The notes under the pieces were generated by a model, which was not told the origin of the DNA, did no database searches, and worked only from the letters and a program-made list of their open reading frames with translations. This document shows, piece after piece, positions 38,020 through 49,937 of a stretch of DNA of 64,000 nt. Position numbers and translations under genes: made by a program. Within the stretch, counting starts at the first letter, position 1. Each line of letters opens with the position of its first letter. Location of the stretch: positions 105,382-169,381 of the forward strand of contig NZ_JADEWI010000010.1 of NCBI RefSeq assembly GCF_015207705.1. The letters are read 5' to 3'. Source of the stretch: Nostoc sp. LEGE 06077 (GTDB taxonomy: Bacteria; Cyanobacteriota; Cyanobacteriia; Cyanobacteriales; Nostocaceae).

Positions 38020-38625
38020 TTAATTTCGCCAAATTTTCATAGGTATATCTTGGTATTTCTGGCGGATATATTCTTCTTCATAAGCAAATTTCGAGTAAAT
38101 CTCTGAAGTATAACATTCTGCCTCTGCAAGCATCATGTTAGTTAACGTTGGATATATTATGTAAGGATAATCGCCCATTTCCTCAAAATCAACTCTTATT
38201 ACTGGTGTTGTATCTTTTTGAATTTCGTGAATAAGAACAACATAATAACCTCGACCATCAAGGTCTTTTAAAATTGGAAACCATAAAGAATTCCAATTCT
38301 GTTTAATAATCAAATTACACTCATCAATTTCTTCATTTATTGTTGTCATTTCATAATAAGTTGCCAATGATGTTTCTAATGAGAGAAACACATAATTTTC
38401 AAAAAAGCGCCCATATATTTCTTCATCTAACCATACACCATTACCCCATTGATATAGTTCATAAACTTCTTTAGGCAAACGCAAAGGTAATAAACTAGAT
38501 ACTTTTTCTTCTATTTCTGCAAATTTTAGCCCTGGTTGTAAAGATTCAAATCGAGCAAAATCTAAATTATTGTATTCCTCTAACCAACTCAAGATTCTAT
38601 CTAAGGCATCTGTTAAAGCTGACAT
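38020..38625 (-). CDS. SMI1/KNR4 (SUKH) family protein
   Basis: 201 residues. MSALTDALDRIL, LPKEVYELYQWGNGV, FLSLETSLATYY, SLWFPILKDLDGRGYYVVLI and PTLTNMMLAEAECY follow the SUKH-1 pattern. Paralogue of the broken copy 395 bases downstream. In many bacteria these proteins neutralise contact-dependent or secreted nuclease toxins, and clusters of paralogues form 'immunity banks'. No toxin is seen here, and a housekeeping adaptor role is equally possible. Confidence 0.8.
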   Translation of the reverse strand: MSALTDALDRILSWLEEYNNLDFARFESLQPGLKFAEIEEKVSSLLPLRLPKEVYELYQWGNGVWLDEEIYGRFFENYVFLSLETSLATYYEMTTINEEIDECNLIIKQNWNSLWFPILKDLDGRGYYVVLIHEIQKDTTPVIRVDFEEMGDYPYIIYPTLTNMMLAEAECYTSEIYSKFAYEEEYIRQKYQDIPMKIWRN

Positions 38626-38696
38626 AGCTCCAATTTATTCGTCAAGTTCAATTTGTTAAAATGATAAATTAAAAAATATTTTCAGTAATAATTAAC

Positions 38697-39101
38697 TTAA
38701 GAAATCAACCAATTTTCTAACTGTAAGTTGTTAACTCTAGTTAAATCAGAATCGTGAGAAACTAAAATTAAATTATGAACTATAGCGGTAGCAGCTATCA
38801 AAATATCTGCATCCTGAATCATTGTACCTCTAGCTTTTAAATCAGCATAAATTTCTGCGGCTTTTTGAAAAATTCTGATATCATCCAAAAATAAAATTGG
38901 ATAATCTTGGCAAAATTGTTGAAATAAAGCTAATTTTCTAATGGCATTGCTACTTAACAATCCTCTTTGAATTTCATAGTATGTTATGCCACTAATTAAA
39001 ATATCTATTTCTAAGCTACTGACCTCTTGCAATTTTAAGTTAATTCCAACATTTTGTTTTAGTGATGCTGAAACAATATTAGTATCTAATAAATAACCCA
39101 T
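38697..39101 (-). CDS. vapC: VapC-like PIN-domain toxin
   Basis: 134 residues. The PIN active site is readable: LLDTNIVSA (first Asp), YYEIQRGLL (Glu), DADILIAATA (Asp) and VSHDSDLTRV (Asp). VapC toxins are Mg-dependent RNases that cleave tRNA or rRNA when freed from their antitoxin. The preceding gene ends directly next to this start, which is the usual antitoxin-toxin order. Family exact subtype not determined. Confidence 0.85.
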   Translation of the reverse strand: MGYLLDTNIVSASLKQNVGINLKLQEVSSLEIDILISGITYYEIQRGLLSSNAIRKLALFQQFCQDYPILFLDDIRIFQKAAEIYADLKARGTMIQDADILIAATAIVHNLILVSHDSDLTRVNNLQLENWLIS

Positions 39102-39389
39102 CTAACCTCGTTTTATAGCTTCATCAAAAAGTTTCATTTGCTCTGGAGTAAAATCATTTAGCATTCCTGAAACTAAATGCAAAGACAAAATCCTTTTAAC
39201 TCGTTTTGTTAATTCTTCTTCAGAAATATTATTAATATCAGGAACAGAGACAGGGTCAAAAGTACGATTAATTACTTCAATAATTTCCTGTTTATTTAAG
39301 TTTTCTTGATAAATAGGATTATTATCAATTAAAGCTGTGACAATTTTGGGTAATTTTTGAAAATTAGATTGATAATTAATCAGAGTCAT
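39102..39389 (-). CDS. Putative antitoxin partner of VapC
   Basis: 95 residues, acidic, helical (YQENLNKQEIIEVINRTFDP, ISEEELTKRVKRILSLHLVSG, MKLFDEAIKRG). It has no recognised DNA-binding motif and is called an antitoxin from position: its stop adjoins the VapC start with no gap. The ATG is preceded by a weak GGAGC-type site. Confidence 0.65.
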   Translation of the reverse strand: MTLINYQSNFQKLPKIVTALIDNNPIYQENLNKQEIIEVINRTFDPVSVPDINNISEEELTKRVKRILSLHLVSGMLNDFTPEQMKLFDEAIKRG

Positions 39390-39462
39390 CTTTAAAGCTC
39401 CTCAAAATAAGGCAATTTAAATCCTATGTTAGCAGTTAGATTTTCTCTGAAAATATAGAAAT

Positions 39463-39506
39463 TTACAAAAAAACAGCCACTCCCTTGCGGAAGCAGCTGT
39501 TTTTTA
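39463..39506 (-). terminator. Terminator after groEL
   Basis: Minus strand: AACAGC..CTTCC-GCAA-GGGAG..GCTGTT followed by TTTTT, 20 bases after the groEL stop. Confidence 0.8.
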
Positions 39507-39525
39507 TTTAAGTGACTACAGAGTA

Positions 39526-41196
<1,671 letters not shown>

Positions 41197-41253
41197 TCAT
41201 TTGGCTTTTGTCATTTGTCCAGGGACTATTGACTTTTGACCATTGACTTTCGA

Positions 41254-41565
41254 CTAAGCAACCACTGCTAAAATGTCTTTTTCTGAAAGCAGTACATATT
41301 CATCGGTGCCGAGTTTAACGTCTGTGCCAGCGTACTTGGAGTACAGCACTTTGTCGCCAACTTTGACTTCCAACTCTTGACGACTACCGTCTTCGTTACG
41401 CTTGCCAGGGCCAAGAGCAACCACTTCCCCTACCTGGGGCTTTTCTTTGGCGGTGTCGGGTAAATATAGACCACCGGCGGTCTTTTCTTCCGAGGCGCTT
41501 ACTTTCACGAAAACGCGATCGCCCAAAGGTTTAACTGTAGATACGCTTAAAGATACAGCTGCCAT
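41254..41565 (-). CDS. groES: 10-kDa co-chaperonin GroES
   Basis: 103 residues; [32 protein letters not shown] (mobile loop), [30 protein letters not shown] and a final VVA tail. Caps the GroEL cylinder. First gene of the groESL operon, immediately behind the CIRCE operator. Confidence 0.97.
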   Translation of the reverse strand: MAAVSLSVSTVKPLGDRVFVKVSASEEKTAGGLYLPDTAKEKPQVGEVVALGPGKRNEDGSRQELEVKVGDKVLYSKYAGTDVKLGTDEYVLLSEKDILAVVA

Positions 41566-41583
41566 AAAATTTTTTCTCCAGAG

Positions 41584-41610
41584 TTAGCACTCTCAACTCC
41601 TGAGTGCTAA
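41584..41610 (-). promoter_or_regulatory. CIRCE operator (HrcA site) of groESL
   Basis: TTAGCACTC-N9-GAGTGCTAA is present without a mismatch, 19 bases before the groES ATG. It is the binding site of the heat-shock repressor HrcA, so the operon should be derepressed by misfolded protein stress. Confidence 0.97.
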
Positions 41611-42760
41611 TTTACCGAAGAAAAGCCTGCAATGGCAACATTTTCTGATGTACGGGTTCCCGAACTGTTGTAAGAAAGCAGGGGAGCAAGGGAGCGGAGG
41701 GGCGGAGGAGAAGACTTACTATAAAAATTTCTCTTTGCTCATTGCACACTACTCCCCATCTCCTCTGCACCCCTGCCCCTCTGCTCATTTCCCCACTCCC
41801 CAACTCTCAGTAATCGGAAGTTCACGTAAGTATAAGTACCTAATTGAGTTTAATTTTCTGATTTTCATCCGTAAGTTACGAATATTCTTATATGGTCAAC
41901 TTTATTTGCAAAGCTTGGAAATTGTTATAGAACAGTAAACAGGGAGCTGCTATTGAGTAACAATACCAAGATTCAAAAAACCATCACATCGACAAAGGCA
42001 TTAAATATGTAGACAACAAGAGAACCTTAAGCAATTGTGTAAAAATTTTAGGAATTGCCAAAAATCAGCAACATATTTTTATGTATGCTGACCACACGGT
42101 TACTAACTCCGGTTAACAGCAAGTTAGTGAATAGTTCTGGGAAGGCTTCAATTAGCTACTTCAAGAACTAAAATTTGATTAAGAGCTACGAAAGTTTACC
42201 CCTCTGCATCTTGACAATTCAAGACAATTGCTTGCCACTTTGTTGTTCTACACAGATAATGGTTGTCTGCTCGGATGGTGGTGTCTGGTATCACCAAGCA
42301 AATTTGCAAGTCCTACAGCGGATCATCCAAACATACTTGATCGGCATCATGGTGGTAGAAGAATTTGCATTTTTAACCCATCTTTGCCGGAAATTCCCCT
42401 ACTTGCTTGTTAACATCTGATAAGGCTTCACATCCGCAGGATATAGTAAAGCAGTAAGCTGATGAAAGTGCGAGTTGTTATAAAGCTAGGGTCATCTGAA
42501 GCCAATACTTACTTGTGAATGGCAGAGGATTATTATTTAATCAGTGTTTTTTCACCCGCCACTTTCAAAGCGATATATAATAGCGCATTATAATTACTAC
42601 TGCTCTACGTATCCTTACCGGACTTTTGCCGATGAGCTAGTGGTCTTAAATAAGGTGACAACCGCTTTTGAGACTTCGAGGAAGCAAAGGCAAGTTAAGT
42701 GGGAAAAAAGACAACATCTCGATAAATCCACCATATTAAGGATAACCATTCAAAACCTTG
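41611..42760. other. 1.15-kb intergenic region between groESL and rre1
   Basis: Open frames here (for example 42,175-42,420) have no protein-like composition and overlap one another, so I leave them out. A G-rich stretch (about 41,677-41,711) and a matching C-rich stretch (about 41,751-41,790) form an imperfect inverted low-complexity repeat. The rest is AT-rich. It should contain the groESL and rre1 promoters; no sRNA is recognised. Confidence 0.5.
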
Positions 42761-43438
42761 ATGGACCGAAGCGCGACAAGTGCCACTGCTATGAAAGAGC
42801 CCAGCATGAAAGATCACAAACGCCTTCTACTGATTGATGACGACCCTAACCTCATCTTGCTGGTGAAGGATTACTTGGAATTTAGAGGATACGAAGTCGT
42901 CACAGCTGAAAATGGACGTGAAGCTCTGGAAATTCTAGAGCATGACGTTCCAGATATGATCATCTGTGACGTAATGATGCCGGAAATGGACGGTTACACT
43001 TTTGTAGAACAAGTCCGGCAAAACGAACGCACTAGTTGGATTCCCGTTCTGTTTTTGTCAGCCAAAGGACAAAGTGCAGACCGAGTGAAAGGTTTAAACA
43101 AAGGTGCTGATGTCTATATGGTCAAGCCCTTCGAACCAGAAGAACTCGTTGCCCAAGTAGAATCTTCGCTCAAACAAACCATCCGTTGGAAGGAACACCA
43201 AGCCAAAGGCGGAGAAAACGGTTCCCGCATTCAAGTTCCCTTCGATGTACAGTTAACCCCAACCGAACTGAAAGTAGTCCAGTTCGTAGCTAGGGGTTTA
43301 GCGAACCGAGAAATAGCTGAAGAATTAAATGTTAGTCAGCGTACTGTTGAAAGCCATGTGTCCAATATGTTGGGCAAAACCAATCTCCATAACCGCACTG
43401 AATTAGCGCGGTGGGCGATTGAGAATCAAATGGCTTAA
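42761..43438 (+). CDS. rre1: NarL-type response regulator, Rre1/Ycf29
   Basis: 225 residues from ATG 42,761 (TTG 42,758 and ATG 42,791 are alternatives). Receiver domain (HKRLLLIDDDPN, phospho-acceptor Asp in MIICDVMMPEMDGY, Lys in MVKPFEPEE), then a LuxR-type HTH (LTPTELKVVQFVARGLANREIAEELNVSQRTVESHVSNML). The text LLLIDDDPNLILLVKDYLEFRGYEV is the pattern I associate with Rre1, encoded as ycf29 in red-algal plastids, which with Hik34 or Hik2 controls heat and osmotic stress genes in Synechocystis. Close to the groESL operon, one of the stress genes this regulator might affect. Confidence 0.8.
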   Translation: MDRSATSATAMKEPSMKDHKRLLLIDDDPNLILLVKDYLEFRGYEVVTAENGREALEILEHDVPDMIICDVMMPEMDGYTFVEQVRQNERTSWIPVLFLSAKGQSADRVKGLNKGADVYMVKPFEPEELVAQVESSLKQTIRWKEHQAKGGENGSRIQVPFDVQLTPTELKVVQFVARGLANREIAEELNVSQRTVESHVSNMLGKTNLHNRTELARWAIENQMA

Positions 43439-43991
43439 AAAGTTTTCAGCATTCAGCCGTCAGCTTTTGACTGTTTCACTGACCGCTGATAGCTGAAAGC
43501 TGGCTTGAGAGGTATAGAGGCTAGAGGCTAGGGATGAGGGAGTAGTATTTTTACTCAGCACTTTTCCCCGGTGGCAAAGCTGCTTTGCGCCAGTTAGAAA
43601 AGAAAGCCGCTAAATCCTGATGAAATGCGCCAATCTCAGCAGTATCGCACCCCATCGAAAAATCCAGTCATCCCAGGATAAGTGACTTCAGCAATTATTA
43701 ATGCCTAATAGTTATTGAATGCACGGGACAAATGACATGATTGCATCTACCCTCCTTGGGGTAATCCAATTTTGGATTTTAAATTTTAGATTTTGGATTG
43801 GGAATTGTTGTCTGCGTCTAAATTCTTTCAATCCATATATCGAAATCATTTCCTAAATTGGTAGAATTCATGATTTTTATCCTGTGCTGTGGAAGATAGT
43901 TCTTTGTGACGCGTATTAGTGCTAAGACCTAACAAGAGCGCGAAAAAAGTGAATCCTGCAAGTAATCCACTGCATCACTCTACCCTAATAT

Positions 43992-44032
43992 TAAAAGCGA
44001 TCGCCCTAACATCACCAGTGCGATCGCTTTTA
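43992..44032 (+). terminator. HIP1-based hairpin upstream of the large kinase gene
   Basis: TAAAAGCGATCGC (43,992-44,004) pairs with GCGATCGCTTTTA (44,020-44,032). The two HIP1 octamers form a 13-bp stem followed by TTT. It may terminate transcription from rre1. The other part of the gap 43,439-44,167 shows no gene. Confidence 0.5.
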
Positions 44033-44167
44033 GTTTAAATAATCGTGATTCTCGCACGGAAGCGCATATTTTATCAAGTTTTACAACACTTGACATTTTT
44101 GAACTTACTTGATCATCATTTTGGGCAAACTAATATCAGAATTTGTCAAGATTGTGGTGATAAAATC

Positions 44168-47100
44168 ATGGCTTCAGTAAGTGTTCCTGGATATAAAGTC
44201 AGCGAAGAACTCTACCTAGGTTCTAGAACAAAAGTTTATCGAGGATATCGAGAAACCGATCAAAAACCTGTAGTGATTAAGCTGCTGAGAAATGCTTATC
44301 CCAGTTTCCATGAACTCTTGTCGTTTCGCAATCAATATACTATTGCCAAAAATCTCAACTCACCTTCGATTGTTCAAACCTATAGCCTCGAACCTTTCCA
44401 AAATGGCTATATGTTAGTCATGGAAGACTTTGGGGGAATTTCTCTTAAAGAATGGGGAGTAGAGAGAACCTTACACGAGTTTTTAGAAATAGCGATCGCT
44501 TTGTGCGATACCTTAGATATACTCTACCGCGAGCGCATCATTCATAAAGATATTAAACCCGCCAATATATTAATTAATCCCGAAACCAAGCAAGTTAAAT
44601 TAATCGACTTTAGCATTGCATCTTTACTACCACGAGAAACCCAAACACTAGTCAATCCGAATGTTTTAGAAGGGACATTAGCTTATATTTCTCCTGAACA
44701 AACAGGGAGAATGAATCGTGGGATTGACTATCGCACAGACTTCTACTCGCTCGGTGTAACTTTTTATGAATTACTTACAGGAAAGTTACCTTTTGCATCA
44801 AATGACCCAATGGAGTTGGTACACGCTCATTTAGCAAAACTCCCAGAAAGATTGAGTAATCCCAAAACAGAACTTCCTTCAGTTCTGGGTGAGATTGTCA
44901 TGAAATTGATCGCAAAAAATGCTGAAGATAGATATCAAAGTGCATTAGGATTAAAGTTCGACTTAGAGAATTGTTTACAGCAGCTAGAAGCAACTGGTGA
45001 AATTAAATCCTTTGAAATTGCACAGCGTGATGTGTGCGATCGCTTCCTCATTCCTGATAAAATTTATGGACGAGAAACTGAAGTTGAAACCCTGCTGCAA
45101 GCATTTGATCGAGTCAGTCTTGGCGCAACAGAAATGATGCTTGTTGCTGGGTTTTCCGGGATTGGTAAAACAGCTGTTGTCAACGAAGTACATAAACCAA
45201 TTGTCAGACAACGCGGCTATTTTATCAAAGGCAAATATGACCAATTTGGGCGAAATATTCCCTTCAGTGCTTTTGTGCAAGCATTCCGGGATTTAATGGA
45301 GCAATTATTAACAGAAAGCGATGTCCAAATTCAGCAATGGAAAACTAAAATCTTAGATGCTGTTGGTGAAAATGGTCAAGTAATTATTGAAGTAATTCCC
45401 GAACTTTCAAGAATTATTGGCGAACAACCATCAGCAATAGAGTTATCAGGAACGGCGGCAGAAAATCGCTTTAATTTATTATTCCAAAAGTTTACGCAAG
45501 TCTTTACCAGTGCATCACATCCCTTAGTAATGTTTTTAGATGACTTGCAATGGGCAGATTCGGCATCGCTGAAGTTAATGCAGCTATTAATGGCTGATAC
45601 AAGTCATCTTTTTATTATCGGCGCATATCGTGATAATGAAGTCAATCCAGCACATCCATTGATGTTGACTTTAAATGAAATTGCGAAATCACAAGCAAAG
45701 ATTAATACGATTACTTTAGCACCACTGAGTCAAGTGCAAGTCAATAAGTTAGTGGCTGACACGCTCAAATGTTCAGAAGATGTAGCATGGCATCTTTCTG
45801 TATTGATTTATCAAAAAACTAAAGGAAATCCGTTTTTTGCCACACAGTTCCTCAAAGCACTGCATCAAGATGGATTAATTCAATTTGACTTTGAAATCGG
45901 CTGTTGGCAATGCAATTTATCAGAAGTGACGGCTCAAGCAGTTACAGATGATGTTGTAACTTTTATGAGTTGGCAATTGCAAAAATTACCGCGATCAACT
46001 CAAGATGTCTTGCAGTTAGCTGCTTGTATTGGCAACTCTTTTGATTTAGCAACTTTGGCGATTGTTTCGCAGCAATCAGAAATTGAAACTGCTGCGGCTT
46101 TGTGGAAAGCTTTGCAAGAAGGATTGATTTTACCAATTGGTGATGTTTATAAATTTTATGTCGGGCAAGAAAATCAAGCAGGTACATCGGAAAATCAACT
46201 GATTGTTACATACAAATTCTTACATGACCGAGTACAGCAAGCAGCTTATTCCCTGATTCCTGATGACCAAAAACAGACGACTCATTACCAAATCGGACAA
46301 CTGCTGCTACAACAGATTTCCGCACAAGCAAGAGAAGACCGGATTTTTGAAATCGTCAATCAATTAAATTATGGCACGGCTTTAATTAGCGAACAAACTC
46401 AACGAGATGAACTAGCACAACTTAATTTAATTGCATCTCGCAAAGCCAAAAATTCCACCGCCTATCAAGCAGCGCATGAATATATCATAGTGGGATTATC
46501 TTTATTGGGAGAAAATACTTGGCGGCAGCAGTATGAAATGACCCTCGCCTTGCATGAATTAGCGGCAGAAGTAGCACTGCTAAATGGTAATTTTGAGGCG
46601 ATGGAACAGTTCATTGATACTGTCATTGAACAGGCACATTCTTTATTAGAAAAGGTTAATGTTTACTGCATTAGAATTCAATCTCATATTTTCCAAAGTA
46701 AATTGACTTGTGCGATCGCGATCGCTCAACCAGTCTTACAACAGCTTGGTGCCACTTTTCCTGAAACACCCACACCATCAGATTGGCAACAAGAAATCAA
46801 AGAGATTGAGCAACTGATTGGAGATAGGCAAATTGCCGATTTGGTTAACTTGCCACAGATGCGGGATGCTGAAAAACTCGCTATTCTGAAGATTTGCAAT
46901 ATCATCAGCCCAGCAGCTTACCTTACTGGTTCACCGTTGTACCCATTGCTGAATACTTTGTCCGTTAAACTCTCGATTCAGTACGGCAACACATCGAATT
47001 CTACTTTTGGCTATGTGAACTATGGCAATATTCTCTGCAATTTCTTTCAAATCGTGGATACAGGAACGCAGTTTGGTTCTCTGGCACTCCAGATTATCTC

Positions 47101-49936
47101 AAAACTCGATGCCAAAGCCACTAAAACAGAGGTTTTGATGATTTTGGGGGTATTTATTGTACACCGCAAATCTCACATTAAAGAAACACTACCCCTCTTG
47201 CAAGAAGGTTACACCAGTGCCTTAGAATTTGGAAACCTGGTACTTGCTGGATATAATGGACACACTTTTTGTCTCAATTCTTTTTGGTGTAATCAACCCC
47301 TGGCTACCTTAGAGCAGGATATTAGCGCCTACTGCCATAGTTTGATGCAAATAAATCAATTGACAACCGCAAATTATTGTCGGATTTATTGGCAACCGGT
47401 TTTAAATCTGCTGGGTTTTGCAGAACATACCACCTTTTTGTCTGGAAAAGCCCTTGAAGAAACAGAATTTCGACCGCAGCTACAGTCTACCAATGATGGA
47501 TATGGACTGTATATTTTCCATTTATATAAATTAATGCTTTGTTTTTTGTTTGGAGAAATTGAGCCAGCGAAAAATCATGCTATTGAAGTCAGGCGCTATT
47601 TTATGGCTGGTGCGGGATTAGTCAGCGAACCAGTATTTTATCTTTATGATTCTCTGCTGACTTTGGCACAATTGAATCCAGAATTAGACGAAACATCAGC
47701 AGCATTACAGAGTGTCACAGAAAACCAAACCCGGTTACAGCAATGGGCGCATCATGCACCCATGAATCACCAGCATAAATTGGATTTGGTAGAGGCAGAA
47801 AAATACCGAGTATTAGGCAAGAATTATGCAGCAGGAGATTATTACGATCGCGCTATTTCTCTTGCTAAGGCCAACAGCTACATCCAAGAAGAAGCCTTAG
47901 CTAACGAACTGGCAGCTAAATTCTACCTGGGCTGGGGTAAAACCAAAGTTGCCGCAGTCCATATGCAAGAAGCCTACTATTGTTATGCCAAATGGGGTGC
48001 AAAAGCCAAAGTTGCCGATTTAGAAAAACGCTATACCCAACTCCTTGCCCCCATATTACAGCAAACTCGTTCGACCCTCTCAATTAACGAAACCATCATC
48101 ACCTTGGGGACTGTCACCTCCACCAGTGGAGCCACTTCTAACACCAGTCTCTCAAATACCTTAGATTTAAAAGCGATTCTCAAAGCTTCCCATACTATTT
48201 CCGGTGAAATCGAACTGGAAAAGCTACTTTCATCGTTACTGAAAATCGTCATCGAAAATGCCGGGGCTAATAAATGCGTGTTAATGCTGTTGCGAGACTC
48301 GCGCCTGCTAATTAAAGGCTCAATTACTCAGGGAACACAGCCAGTGGTGTTGCAGAGAATACCTGTTGAAGATAGTCAAGATATTCCTCACAAGCTAATT
48401 TATAAAGTCAAGCACAACAATCAAACTGTTGTCCTGGTGGATGCGACAGCAGATCCCACCTTAGCCAACGATCCCTATATTGTTCGCCAACAACCTCGTA
48501 GTATTTTGTGTAGCCCGATTTTGCATCAAGGCAAGTTGATCGGAATTTTATATTTAGAGAATAATTTAGTCACAGGCGCATTTACAAGCGATCGCGTTGA
48601 ACTCCTCAATCTACTTTGCGCTCAAGCCGCAATTTCTCTAGAAAATGCCCGACTTTATGAAAATTCCCAAAACTATGCTCAACAATTGACACAATCTCTC
48701 ACGCAATTGCAGGCTAATGAAATCCGCTTTCAAAATTTAGCAAATAATATTCCGGGTATGGTGTACCAATTCCATCTGGCTGCGGATGGTTCCACTTCTA
48801 CACCCTACGTTAGTTCTGGCTGTTGGGACTTGTATGAGTTAGATCCGGAGTTGGTGATGGCGGGGATACATAATCTTTCTACAATGCACCATTCTGACGA
48901 TCACGCAGCAATGATAGAAGCCCTCACCTACTCTGCACAAAACCTCACACCTTTTGAACAAGAATGTCGCCTTGTCATGTCTTCGGGAAGGGTGAAATGG
49001 GCGCAATTTGCTTCTCGGCCAACGCGACGAGCCGATGGAGTAACTGTATGGGATGGGGTAGTAATTGATATAAGCGATCGCAAACAAGCAGAACTTGCCC
49101 TGCAACAAGCGCAATTACAAATTATCCAAAGTGAGAAAATGTCTGCTTTGGGTAACTTAGTTGCGGGTGTTGCTCATGAAATGAATAATCCTTTAGGTTT
49201 TATTGCTGCTAGTATCAAACAAGCTCAACCCACCATTGCTGATATTTTTGCACACTTAAAACTCTATCAAGAAACTTTTCCAAACAAGAGTGAAGAAATC
49301 GAAGACCATGCCGAATCAATTGACTTGGAATACAGCTTAGAAGACTTGCCCAAAATACTTGATTCCATGACTTTGGCGTGCAACAGGCTGAAAAATATCA
49401 GCACCAGTTTACGTACTTTCTCTCGTGCTGATCGCGATTACAAAGTGCCATTTAATATTCACGAAGGTATAGATAGCACCATTCTCATTCTCAAACATCG
49501 CCTCAAAGCTAACGAACAACGTCCGGCGATTCAAGTTGTCACTAACTACGGTAATTTACCTCAAATTGAATGTTTTCCTGGACAATTAAATCAGGTGTTT
49601 ATGAATATTCTTGCTAATGCTATTGATGCTTTAGAGGACTCGGATAATGGACGAAACTTGGCAGATATTCAAGCCAATCCCAACCGAATTACTATTACTA
49701 CTGACCTAGCAGATAATTTCGTGAAGATGAAGATTGCTGATAATGCTAAAGGAATGAGCGAAGAAATTAAACAAAAGATATTTGACAATTTATTTACTAC
49801 GAAAGCTGTCGGAAAAGGTACGGGGTTGGGATTAGCGATCGCTCGGCAAATCGTCGAAGAAACCCACGGTGGCAAATTAACCTGTTACTCTGTTTTAGAC
49901 AAGGGTACAGAATTTTTAATTGAAATTCCTGTATAA
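44168..49936 (+). CDS. Multidomain Ser/Thr kinase - AAA ATPase - GAF - PAS - histidine kinase
   Basis: 1,922 residues from ATG 44,168; the frame is open to 44,045 but the first kinase strand begins after this Met. Ser/Thr kinase at about 8-275: HKDIKPAN at 126-133, DFS instead of DFG at 147-149. AAA-type ATPase: P-loop GFSGIGKT at 328-335, VMFLDDLQWAD as Walker B. A helical TPR-like region fills about 700-1,250. Then GAF (near 1,385-1,540), PAS (near 1,565-1,640), HisKA with His1670 (GVAHEMNNPLGF) and HATPase (GLGLAIARQIVEETHGG). These HstK-type proteins are known in Nostoc; their signals are largely unknown. All main ATP-binding motifs look intact. Confidence 0.92.
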   Translation: MASVSVPGYKVSEELYLGSRTKVYRGYRETDQKPVVIKLLRNAYPSFHELLSFRNQYTIAKNLNSPSIVQTYSLEPFQNGYMLVMEDFGGISLKEWGVERTLHEFLEIAIALCDTLDILYRERIIHKDIKPANILINPETKQVKLIDFSIASLLPRETQTLVNPNVLEGTLAYISPEQTGRMNRGIDYRTDFYSLGVTFYELLTGKLPFASNDPMELVHAHLAKLPERLSNPKTELPSVLGEIVMKLIAKNAEDRYQSALGLKFDLENCLQQLEATGEIKSFEIAQRDVCDRFLIPDKIYGRETEVETLLQAFDRVSLGATEMMLVAGFSGIGKTAVVNEVHKPIVRQRGYFIKGKYDQFGRNIPFSAFVQAFRDLMEQLLTESDVQIQQWKTKILDAVGENGQVIIEVIPELSRIIGEQPSAIELSGTAAENRFNLLFQKFTQVFTSASHPLVMFLDDLQWADSASLKLMQLLMADTSHLFIIGAYRDNEVNPAHPLMLTLNEIAKSQAKINTITLAPLSQVQVNKLVADTLKCSEDVAWHLSVLIYQKTKGNPFFATQFLKALHQDGLIQFDFEIGCWQCNLSEVTAQAVTDDVVTFMSWQLQKLPRSTQDVLQLAACIGNSFDLATLAIVSQQSEIETAAALWKALQEGLILPIGDVYKFYVGQENQAGTSENQLIVTYKFLHDRVQQAAYSLIPDDQKQTTHYQIGQLLLQQISAQAREDRIFEIVNQLNYGTALISEQTQRDELAQLNLIASRKAKNSTAYQAAHEYIIVGLSLLGENTWRQQYEMTLALHELAAEVALLNGNFEAMEQFIDTVIEQAHSLLEKVNVYCIRIQSHIFQSKLTCAIAIAQPVLQQLGATFPETPTPSDWQQEIKEIEQLIGDRQIADLVNLPQMRDAEKLAILKICNIISPAAYLTGSPLYPLLNTLSVKLSIQYGNTSNSTFGYVNYGNILCNFFQIVDTGTQFGSLALQIISKLDAKATKTEVLMILGVFIVHRKSHIKETLPLLQEGYTSALEFGNLVLAGYNGHTFCLNSFWCNQPLATLEQDISAYCHSLMQINQLTTANYCRIYWQPVLNLLGFAEHTTFLSGKALEETEFRPQLQSTNDGYGLYIFHLYKLMLCFLFGEIEPAKNHAIEVRRYFMAGAGLVSEPVFYLYDSLLTLAQLNPELDETSAALQSVTENQTRLQQWAHHAPMNHQHKLDLVEAEKYRVLGKNYAAGDYYDRAISLAKANSYIQEEALANELAAKFYLGWGKTKVAAVHMQEAYYCYAKWGAKAKVADLEKRYTQLLAPILQQTRSTLSINETIITLGTVTSTSGATSNTSLSNTLDLKAILKASHTISGEIELEKLLSSLLKIVIENAGANKCVLMLLRDSRLLIKGSITQGTQPVVLQRIPVEDSQDIPHKLIYKVKHNNQTVVLVDATADPTLANDPYIVRQQPRSILCSPILHQGKLIGILYLENNLVTGAFTSDRVELLNLLCAQAAISLENARLYENSQNYAQQLTQSLTQLQANEIRFQNLANNIPGMVYQFHLAADGSTSTPYVSSGCWDLYELDPELVMAGIHNLSTMHHSDDHAAMIEALTYSAQNLTPFEQECRLVMSSGRVKWAQFASRPTRRADGVTVWDGVVIDISDRKQAELALQQAQLQIIQSEKMSALGNLVAGVAHEMNNPLGFIAASIKQAQPTIADIFAHLKLYQETFPNKSEEIEDHAESIDLEYSLEDLPKILDSMTLACNRLKNISTSLRTFSRADRDYKVPFNIHEGIDSTILILKHRLKANEQRPAIQVVTNYGNLPQIECFPGQLNQVFMNILANAIDALEDSDNGRNLADIQANPNRITITTDLADNFVKMKIADNAKGMSEEIKQKIFDNLFTTKAVGKGTGLGLAIARQIVEETHGGKLTCYSVLDKGTEFLIEIPV

Positions 49937-49937
49937 A

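Noticed and set aside
42175..42420. Open frames between groESL and rre1
   Set aside because: Two frames overlap on the same strand, with Cys/Trp/His-rich text unlike bacterial proteins, and no ribosome binding site.
44045..44167. 41-codon N-terminal extension of the large kinase
   Set aside because: No ribosome binding site, overlaps the region after a HIP1 hairpin, and the kinase fold begins after Met at 44,168.
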